Shown here: positions 11,491 through 19,800 of the stretch, in pieces
Numbering within the stretch: position 1 is the first letter of the stretch
Layout: each line of letters begins with the position of its first letter
NCBI RefSeq assembly: GCF_963678635.1
Contig: NC_087062.1
Location: 43,106,395-43,170,394 of the forward strand
Reading direction: 5' to 3'
Source: Symsagittifera roscoffensis
Taxonomy: Eukaryota > Xenacoelomorpha > Acoela > Convolutidae
DNA: 64,000 nucleotides
Made by a program: the position numbers and the translations under genes
The notes under the pieces: model-generated
What the model saw: only the letters and a program-made list of their open reading frames with translations
Databases searched by the model: none
Told to the model about the DNA's origin: nothing

Positions 11491-11741
11491 CAGTTTTTTT
11501 CGAGTTTTTCCTGAATTAAAGGGTTCCAAAGTTTGAAACATTGCCATATTTGTCTGATTAGGATCAATTTTCTCTAAATCAATTTGGTTATTACAATGAC
11601 TATGCGTACTTCTACAAGTCATAGTTGCAAACTTTTTACTACCCAACAACTAAAATGAGCGCAGAGTTATAACCTCTGCTATTTTACTGGGGTCGTTAAT
11701 CGATAAAAATTTTTACTGAATATCGTGTTTTTGATTTCGCA

Positions 11742-12272
11742 CTATGCGGCAGTTGTAACAAGTATGCTACAATTTACTTGATTACATGAGCTAAGTGTTA
11801 AAGCTTCTGCTACTTTACTGAGGTCGATAGTGGAACAAGTAGTGTGCAATCTTGTTGATTTTTCCTGTTTGCTTAGGTAACCAATAATCCGTTTGGATTC
11901 AGATGTCATCCCCAGCTGTCCTAATTTGGTAGCGTGGAAAACATCGACACATCCATCTCGCTTGACCGACGCCATAGCTATTTTTTCTACCAACTAACAC
12001 CAATCCGAGTTACGCATGATAGACATTGCATGATAGTCATGATTCTAGAAATGACCCATTTTCTCGTCTTCCGCCAATGTTCAACCAAGTAATTCCCTCA
12101 ATGTCCGCTTCGTTAAAGCGTCAATCAATTTCATATTCAAGATGCGAAACAGCTTGGTTTCTAAACTATCTGTTACAACCTCCTCAGGCTTATCCGACCC
12201 GGTATCTGATGGCATCAACAAAAACTCCTCATACAGATGGCAAATTAAACTTGCATCCCTTTTTGTTTCCAT
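11742..12272 (-). pseudogene. Possible two-exon gene fragment, repeat unit 1
   Basis: Two minus-strand open stretches face the same way: 12272-12081 (METKRD..., RILNMKLIDAL) and 11993-11742 (MASVKRDGCVDVFHATKLGQ). They are separated by about 90 bases that could be an intron. Both recur in unit 2. Nearly all differences between the copies that I checked change the residue (for example R/Q, I/T, QE/EV, S/R, G/W), so they are not under evident constraint. I do not recognise the protein. It may be a fossil host exon or a transposon product. Confidence 0.25.
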
Positions 12273-12701
12273 ATTATGTCTCGATGAAACTTAGCGTTGA
12301 ACAATCTGTTTGAATCCAAAGTGGCGCTGGTTTTCACTCTCCGTTCAAGTATAACGCCCTGCGATCTCATTGAACTCTTCATTTTTTTTGTAGCTGTTCG
12401 TTAGCGCGTGCCAGCATAGTTTCAGTTTCTATAATCTTCTATTCATTTCTCTTTAAATGTCTATTTTATAAGGTAGCTATTTCATATACACTTTTTTGGG
12501 TCCGTTCCGCCAAAAAATTTCTAAAAAAATTATCTATCGTTACTTTAACTTGAAATATTCAGGCTCACTTTCAATTTTCAACCAGTTTATTTGGTAGCAA
12601 TTTTCGTTGAAATTTTGATGTGTTCACCCAATTTTTGCAGTGTTAGGAATGAGACTTTACTTTGATCCAATAATGCTCATTTTAAAGTTCGGATTGAATA
12701 G

Positions 12702-12947
12702 ATGACCACAGGTTGTGACTATGAGTTTTTAGTGGATATCGAAAAAAATACGAAAACTTTGACTTATAAATTAACGAATTCTTTCTTGTGCTTTCTTAGT
12801 CGTCATTATCAGGAAAACTTATACGAGTTGCCGCCATACTTTGAACACTGGAATTTAATTTCACGAAAAAGTGATATCTTAGAAATCTTAGAAAACTTTG
12901 AACGAGGCGCTCTCGGAACGATGCGCTCTGGTCAGATCTTTGAATGA
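12702..12947 (+). CDS. Hypothetical ORF in repeat unit 2
   Basis: Truncated 81-codon partner of the ORF at 11200-11490, ending at a TGA in the second FERGAL-type repeat. Function unknown and coding status doubtful. Confidence 0.22.
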   Translation: MTTGCDYEFLVDIEKNTKTLTYKLTNSFLCFLSRHYQENLYELPPYFEHWNLISRKSDILEILENFERGALGTMRSGQIFE

Positions 12948-13242
12948 GGTGCTCTCTTTTCTCAAGCTAAAAGTTCATTTTTCTCAAATTAACCGTTTTT
13001 TTTGAGTTTTTCCTGAATTAAAGGTTTCCAAAGTTTGAAACATCGCCATATTTGTCTGATTAGGATCAATTTTCTCTAATCAATTTGGTTATTACAATGA
13101 CTATGCGTACTTCTACAAGTCAAAGTTTTAAACTTTTTACTACCCAACAACTAAAATGAGCGCAGAGTTATAACCTCTGCTATTTTACTGAGGTCGTTAA
13201 TCGATAAAAATTTTGACTGAAAATCGTATTTTTGATTTCGCA

Positions 13243-13772
13243 CTATGCGGCAGTTGTAACAAGTATGCTACAATTTACTTGATTACATGAGCGCAGTGTT
13301 AAAGCTTCTGCTACTTTACTGAGGTCGATAGTGGAGCAAGTAGTGTGCAATCTTGTTGATTTTACCTCTTTGCTTAGGTAACCAATAGTCCGTTTGGATT
13401 CAGATGTCATCCCCAGCTGTCCTAATTTGGTAGCGTGGAAAACATCGACACATCCATCTTGCTTGACCGACGCCATAGCTTTTTTTCTACCAACTAACAC
13501 CAATCCGCGTTACGCATGATAGACATTGCATGATAGTCTTGATTCTAGAATTGACCCATTTTCTCGTCTTCCGCCAATGTTCAACCAAGTAATTCCCTCA
13601 ATGTCCGGTTCGTTAAAGCATCAATCAATTTCATATTCAAGATGCGAACCAGCTTGGTTTCTAAACTATCTGTTATAACCTCCTCAGGCTTATCGGACCA
13701 GGTATCTGATGGCATAAACAAAAACTCCTCAAACAGATGGCAATTTAATCTTTCATCCCTTTTTGTTTCCAT
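13243..13772 (-). pseudogene. Possible two-exon gene fragment, repeat unit 2
   Basis: Counterpart of 11742-12272, with open stretches 13772-13581 and 13503-13243. A small indel in the AG-rich stretch before the second part changes the frame relative to unit 1, which again suggests a decayed sequence. Confidence 0.25.
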
Positions 13773-13875
13773 ATTATGTTTCGATGAAACTTACCGTTGA
13801 ACGATCTGTTTGAATCCAAAGTGGCGCTGGTTTTCCCTCTCCGTTCAAGTATAACGCCTTCCGGTCTCATTGAAT

Positions 13876-14299
13876 CAAAATTCTGAGCTTTTTCAAAGCC
13901 GGTCGAAAAAAAAGTCGTTTTTCAGCCTCCGTTTGCTAGCTATTGATTTTTAAAACCCTTTGTAAAATGAATTTTTTGCTGTTCATTCTCATACTGATAG
14001 AGTACGTGAGTTCTCCACTTGATAGAGTACGTGAGTTTGTTCTCTGTTTGTTAGTATTGGTTTGAATAATGACACACCTGCTTGCAAAAATGATAGAACA
14101 TTTTTAATGATCTGGAACATTCCTCTTCCTGTGATGTCGTTTCACTGGTTTTCAGCGTATACTTTTTGTTCTCACCTTAAGCCACCCCAAATTTTTTATC
14201 AAATTGAGATGATTTAGGCACTTTTTTAGAGGTAATATTTGAAATATTTACTTTGTTAATCTAGAATATTATGTTTTTGGATTATACAAAGTGAACCTA
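13876..14299. other. Unassigned AT-rich stretch
   Basis: No gene seen. It contains a short direct repeat, gatagagtacgtgag, at about 13998 and 14021. It may be the continuation of the decayed minus-strand gypsy element to its right, but the translation is too broken to say. Confidence 0.35.
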
Positions 14300-14669
14300 A
14301 TGTGAATCGTAATTAAGAAGTAAATTTTTATCTAATAGATAATGTCGGAAACGTTTTATTGACTTTACAACTTTTAGAAATTCTGTTTTTTAGCGTAATT
14401 TTGTTCAACGTGTTCAAGTACCGGGAGGCATATGAGATAACAAACCGTCCGGATTCAGATTTTAGTTCCGAAGCGAAACACGTCCTGTACCGCTTAGCAC
14501 ACAATCCGCCTATATCTACTTAGGACAAAAAAGTTTTGCTTTTTTTCTTCCTAATTGTTGGAAGGTTATTGTATGTTGATCCGTCCTTTAAAAATAGTGT
14601 CTGTTCTGAGTAAATGACGAAACACTAAAGTCTTTTGCGCCACACTCGGTAGAAAATTTATAAACCGCT
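14300..14669 (-). pseudogene. Decayed Ty3/gypsy pol, 3' half (left of the insertion)
   Basis: Read on the minus strand from the GTAC target duplication, the frame gives VQRFINFLPSVAQKTLVF and then HLLRTDTIFKG. This matches the RT-RNase H connection of Ty3/gypsy Pol, where F.P..A....PL..LL.K...F is typical. Weaker RNase H-like remains follow at about 14490-14400. The matching RT half lies at 33575-34830, so the 18.9-kb element has split this older one. Confidence 0.55.
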
Positions 14670-14673
14670 GTAC
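14670..14673. repeat. 4-bp target-site duplication, left (GTAC)
   Basis: GTAC directly before the left LTR, matched by GTAC directly after the right LTR (33571-33574). Four bases is within the 4-6 bp usual for Ty3/gypsy and errantivirus integrases. Confidence 0.9.
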
Positions 14674-15083
14674 TGGAACCTGATCTAAACTACATTTTAT
14701 GATTGGATAAATTAGATATTTTACCAATGTAAAGTATTTAATATTAACCAATCATGATCCATCTAACTAACAACCCACTTATTTGTAAGTGCTGAAGTTA
14801 CTTGTAATTTCAGCACCAGAGAGATTTGAATTTAACTTAGAAATTAGTTGGACTCTCCCGAGCACTTCAGCAGCCGCAATAAACCAGTATACCCTAGATC
14901 TATTGAGCCTAGCAGAGACTAGTTAAACAACCTAAGACTAGATAGTATAAGAGTAAGATTAGGATCGGTATTAGACTAAGAAGTTGCACGAATCTATCCG
15001 GCCGAAAATAAGATAGCGTGACGAGCAGACGGTGTACCCTATCCGAAATTACTCTATGAGTTATACACTCCAGTCCTAACTCA
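14674..15083 (+). repeat. 5' LTR
   Basis: Begins TGGAACCTGATC and ends CAGTCCTAACTCA. The same 410 bases stand at 33161-33570 (offset 18487 at both ends). It contains AATAAA at 14878-14883 and a hairpin with stem GTGCTGAA/TTCAGCAC (14789-14796 and 14809-14816). I could not single out a clear TATA box. Confidence 0.97.
14878..14883 (+). promoter_or_regulatory. AATAAA polyadenylation signal in the LTR
   Basis: Canonical hexamer inside the LTR. The copy in the 3' LTR (33365-33370) would end the transcript, and the 5' copy must be bypassed or weak. Confidence 0.5.
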
Positions 15084-15085
15084 TC

Positions 15086-15103
15086 TGGTGCGATCATAAG
15101 TCT
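15086..15103 (+). promoter_or_regulatory. Candidate tRNA primer-binding site
   Basis: Two bases after the 5' LTR the sequence reads TGGTGCGATCATAAGTC. TGG is the complement of the tRNA CCA end, and the position is right for a primer-binding site. I could not identify the tRNA. Confidence 0.5.
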
Positions 15104-15170
15104 CGAACAAGACCTTAATAGCTTAGAATTAACCAAAATAGATTAGAAATTAGACAAAAACATTTACAAA

Positions 15171-15404
15171 ATGTTATACGACAATAATTTAATCGAAATG
15201 TCTCTACGACTCAATAGATCAGAGCCCATATTCCGAACCATAACAGAACTACCCGGAATTGGAAGAAGACCTCGAACCAGAGACGACATACGACAAAGTA
15301 GAAACTTGCCATATAGCTATATGATAGTTAGGCAAAAACCAGAACAAACTTTTATATTTAGAATACTACTGGCAATGAATTTAGATTTTCATTTGCAAAC
15401 ATAA
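15171..15404 (+). CDS. Small leader ORF, 77 codons
   Basis: An ATG-initiated ORF in the leader, 88 bases after the LTR, encoding an Arg-rich peptide (GIGRRPRTRDDIRQSR). It has no recognised domain. It could be an accessory peptide, an upstream ORF controlling ORF1/Gag translation, or chance. Confidence 0.25.
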   Translation: MLYDNNLIEMSLRLNRSEPIFRTITELPGIGRRPRTRDDIRQSRNLPYSYMIVRQKPEQTFIFRILLAMNLDFHLQT

Positions 15405-15735
15405 AACCTTGAAGTTAATCTTCAAAATCATTTCAGGCGCTAAACAAAATTATTAATATACAATAACGATTGATAAAAAGATCTAAGATCGTTTTCCTAA
15501 AACTCTGCAGTAATATACAAAACATGTTTGAAAAATATTTATTGAAAAATTAAAAATAAAAATTAGTAGCATGACAATAAATGGTTAGTAATCATAAATC
15601 ATCCTGTTGTTCCAGCTCCATCACCTAAAACATAACAGCAATCATAAACCCACTAATATCATCAAAACACTAAATCTTTCCTTTACACACATTTAAAATT
15701 TTATTAAAACTTAAATTCACTTAATTTTAAAACCA

Positions 15736-15820
15736 GATCATCAAGGCTTATCCTTGGATCTTAAATCATTTTCTACTTAATTAAATTTCAAAATTGATCA
15801 TCAAGGCTTATCCTTGGATC
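15736..15820 (+). repeat. Leader hairpin repeated twice
   Basis: The 25-mer starting gatcatcaaggcttatcctt and ending ggatc occurs at 15736-15760 and 15796-15820, exactly 60 bases apart. Each copy can fold: GATC pairs with GATC and CAAGG with CCTTG around a CTTAT loop. Flanking bases are partly repeated as well (acttaatt...). The position between primer-binding site and gag is where packaging signals lie in retroviruses and where the gypsy insulator lies in Drosophila. Confidence 0.85.
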
Positions 15821-16337
15821 AAACAGAACAACTTTGTTCTCCCCCACCCACTTAATTAGTGTCTAACGACCTCAAACGTCGATTCACTACCCAACCCTTT
15901 CTAAAGACCTAAGACTAATAGAAATTTTTAAACAAAACTAATCATTCAAATTAGGATAAACAGTGAAGAACTTCGGTTATTCATCCTTCACTTGACCCCC
16001 CCTCTTACCAGACCCAGGATAAATCTTAGACTTAGTAAGTTTAAAATAGTATCTAACGAACTACTCGCGTTCTAATTATACCTGAACCTTGTGGATCGAT
16101 TTACTATTCTCCAACCCTTGAACACAATCACTACCCCTAAGTAAGATTAAGTAAGTTAACACCTTAACTTATACTAGCCACGAGAAAGTAAAAAATCATT
16201 CTTCGGAATCGATATACTTTTCTCTCCAACCCTGAACAAATAGACCCAGGTTAAGCTAACCAAAAAATCGTAAGAACTAACAGTTTAGGAAAATAGAAAT
16301 CATTTAACAACCTTTTGCATCCGTCATCCTAAACCTT
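15821..16337 (+). other. Rest of the 5' leader
   Basis: No ORF of note. It has degenerate repeats of a block containing ctctccaaccct and an upstream cgat...tact (about 15880, 16100 and 16210). The high C content differs from the A-rich ORFs that follow. Confidence 0.5.
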
Positions 16338-16805
16338 ATGTCATTTAAAAACCTAGGAAATAAACAAACAATCGTTTTACACAATTGTGAAATAGATAAC
16401 AAAAAATACGACCTTGTAATCACACCTCATACACAAACAGTTGGATACATTCGAACAAAACGACAAACACTAAAAAGAAAAATAATAACGAAACAAAGAC
16501 AAATAACACGAAAAAGATTTTCAAAAAATCGAAACGCATTTTCAGAATCAGAAACCAACAGTTTAGACGAACTTTACAAACTAAAAGAATCAATAGATAA
16601 AAATTGCCCACTTCACGATCAATTATATTTTTCTGACTCAGAAACAACTTCAAATTCATCAAAAAGAGGAAAAAGAAGAATAAAAAAGCAGTATAAACAC
16701 AAACCAGTACATTTATACAATTGGAATCAACCAATTCGACACATTAATAATTACATATTAACAGTCATCGAACGAAAAAATGAGCTCAACGCACACCCCA
16801 GGTGA
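16338..16805 (+). CDS. ORF1, small basic protein
   Basis: 155 residues, beginning MSFKNLGNKQTIVLHN, rich in Lys and Arg (for example KRGKRRIKKQYKHK near residue 115) with a Ser/Glu patch (SDSETTSNSS). I recognise no domain. A nucleic-acid-binding or nuclear/nucleolar role is only inferred from charge. It precedes Gag and overlaps its ATG by 26 bases in another frame, so either ORF1 is translated first and Gag is reached by leaky scanning or reinitiation, or they are on different mRNAs. A splice-donor-like CAG/GTGACG lies at the ORF1 end (GT at 16802), so ORF1's start could also be an exon for the downstream genes. Most Ty3/gypsy elements have no ORF here. Confidence 0.7.
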   Translation: MSFKNLGNKQTIVLHNCEIDNKKYDLVITPHTQTVGYIRTKRQTLKRKIITKQRQITRKRFSKNRNAFSESETNSLDELYKLKESIDKNCPLHDQLYFSDSETTSNSSKRGKRRIKKQYKHKPVHLYNWNQPIRHINNYILTVIERKNELNAHPR

Positions 16806-19800
16806 CGAAACCCCAGATGATGATGAAATCTTTCCTTTTATAATAGATGCAACCACTGATAGAGGACAGCATATATTTTGCAAAAATTTACTATTAAATT
16901 TATTTGAACCCGGAATCAGTCCATGTAAAACAGAGTTCCCAGATGTAAAAATCAAAAGACAAATCATAGACCACTACTTAAAAGATATATGCAACATAAC
17001 ACAACAGTATGGAATCTACTCCATAGAATTCACCTCACCAAACCATAATAATAGAAAATATACAATTCAAACAGACGATCTTGATTTAGAATTTTCAAAA
17101 GTTTTTTCAGAATATATAAAAAGCATCCAATCTCATAACTCACAAAGAGCAAACTCCATATTCACCAATGAAGTTTTCGCAATAATATATAGTTATATTT
17201 CGATATTAGAAAATGAAATCCCAATAACAAATGTCTCACCGACAGAAACATCTAAACATTTAAGAGTACGACATGAAATCACACTACTCTCTAGTTATTT
17301 AAACATCATTAAAGAAAATTTCACGAAAAACGACGTTCCACAACATACAAAACACGATCTACAAAAAATTTTGGCATGGTTCATAATAGATTATTTCACA
17401 CACAATATTGATTTAATTGCACAAGCAAGAAAAAAATTTAGACCCCAAAACTCGAACGATGATACCGCTATCACAGAACAATCAGATTATGTTTGGGACC
17501 CCGAATGGTCTCATCCCGCATTTATAAGCTTCCCACAATCAATCTCAAGTCAAGCAATAAGTACGATATCTTACATAAGAGATTATGTAAAAATAATACC
17601 ATTCACCATTGATGCAACACCATTAAACTATAATACATTTTTGCCCGATACACAAAATAATAGTTTAAACTCTGCAGTCATACACAACGAAAACCTCAAT
17701 GGAACTAGGAATCTTACTCAACAAGATATCCAGACACCATCACACTTCATAAATGAAGAAATTGTACACACAACAACTACACAACAAAGTATTTCACCAA
17801 TACGCCCAAATTTAACAACACCAAGAAATACAAATCCTTCACAAACACAGGTAACCTTACAATCAACCGTTAAACCTTCGGTTGCCCCTAAATATTCACA
17901 TATGGATTACCAAACATACAGACCCATGACAATACCATCAAAAACACGCAAAACATTCACTAGAAACAACTTTACAGACCATAATTATAATTATACACAT
18001 CCATCAAAAACATATAATAAACCACAAAGAAATTTTAACCAATATACAAGATCTCGAAATTGGGATAACCCAATGACCCAACCTAATTCAATAAATTTCC
18101 AAACAAATCCTCCACAGGATCACAGTGAAAATTACCCATTTTTTCAACAAAATAAAAATAAAAAACAGACATCTTATCAAATGGATTATTTATCCTCAGA
18201 TGATGATTTCTTACAACCAGATATATTTGCACCAAATACTCAAGAATATCGTAGACAAGGAATACAGAGAACACGTACAAATCATAGAAATTTTTCTCCA
18301 CAACCAATAGATGCACAACATCAACAACCAATTCAACAACAAAATCTAATTAATACACAATCTTTTCAACCAATTCAACAACAAAATCCAATGACTGCAC
18401 ACTCGTATCAACCATCACAAATGCAAAATGAAATACCACTCCCATATTATCTCCAACAACATGAAATAACAAGAAACCAACTTTCAAATTTTTCTCAAAT
18501 GCCAAATGCAGCAGAATCATTACAAATGACAATGAATCCATACCTTATGGGTGGATCATCAATAACATCAAACAAACCTTTAATGGTTTTCACAGGAACA
18601 GACCCTGAATACTCTGTAGAAGATTATTTAAATGCAGTAACAGCAAACCTGATTTTAAATATTGGACCTGAACCAATTAATACGCCACTACATCAAAACT
18701 GGATACATCGACGCACAGCGTTAATACAAACAACCTTAGATGGCGCAGCCCAAAAATGGTTTTCAGTACTACCTCTAGAAATAAAATCAAACTGGAAAAA
18801 GTTTACACAGGAATTTTCAAAAATGTTTGACTCCGAAAGAAACAAACAACAACAAAGAGTTTTATGTAATGAAATTCGCAGATTACCAAACGAAACCATC
18901 AAGCAAATAGCAGTACGAATCGAAACACTAGTTCGAAAAGCATATTCATTAAATACACATGACTATAAAAACACAAAGATGACAGTAATCTTAATGATGA
19001 CCTTAACACCACAATTAAGGAAAATAGCAATAAAAAAGAGAGCATCCCATCCTTCTTCAATTCGAGAACCCGATTTAGATTTTCGAAAACTAGTAGACAA
19101 ATTAGAACAAGCAGAAATCACGATGAAACTAGAAGAAACGGAAAATCTGAAATTACAATACGTTAACAGAATTGAAACGACTCCCACTAATATTAATAAT
19201 ATACAGGAATCAGAGACAGACCTCGTTGAAAAAATCACTGAAATACTCAATATTTACGAAAAGAACCCAAACTTTAAAGGCAAACCATCTTTCAAAAAAT
19301 GGTGTAATTATTGCCGACGATACGGACATAGTATTTCCGAATGTAGACAAAAACAGCAAGACAATCAAAATGAACCTCAAAAATATAAAGAACCAAATAA
19401 ATCATTCCATCAATACATGAAAAAAGATCAAAACCTACCGAACAAAACAGTCTACAGCAACAACAGTTCAGGAAAACCACTCCCGAACAATACAAATTAT
19501 ACAAGAAATCAATCACCATATAACTCAAGTTATAGAGGAAGATCACCAGAACGAAGAAAGACGCATAATTCATCACAAAATCACTACAATAGACCAAATA
19601 GTCGAAATAACTACTCCAGATCACGTTCAAATACACAACGATTTGTTTCTAGATCTAATTCCCAATCAAGAAATAACTACTATCCAAACAACCAATCACG
19701 AAATTCATCATACGATAGGAATAGAAACTACTCCTATAATCGAAATAGAAGTTATTCAAACAACCGAAACCAGAATTACCCAAACAATCGATCAAGGAAT

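Larger units (their letters stand above)
10878..12376. repeat. 1.5-kb tandem repeat, unit 1
   Basis: Starts at cttcattttttgtagctg and ends at tctcattgaa. It is followed directly by a second copy (12377-13875) at an offset of 1499-1502 bases. The copies differ at a few percent of positions. The identity of the unit is unknown: it has neither RT nor transposase motifs that I recognise. Confidence 0.9.
12377..13875. repeat. 1.5-kb tandem repeat, unit 2
   Basis: Second tandem copy of 10878-12376. It ends at tctcattgaa (13866-13875), after which the two flanks no longer match. Confidence 0.9.
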
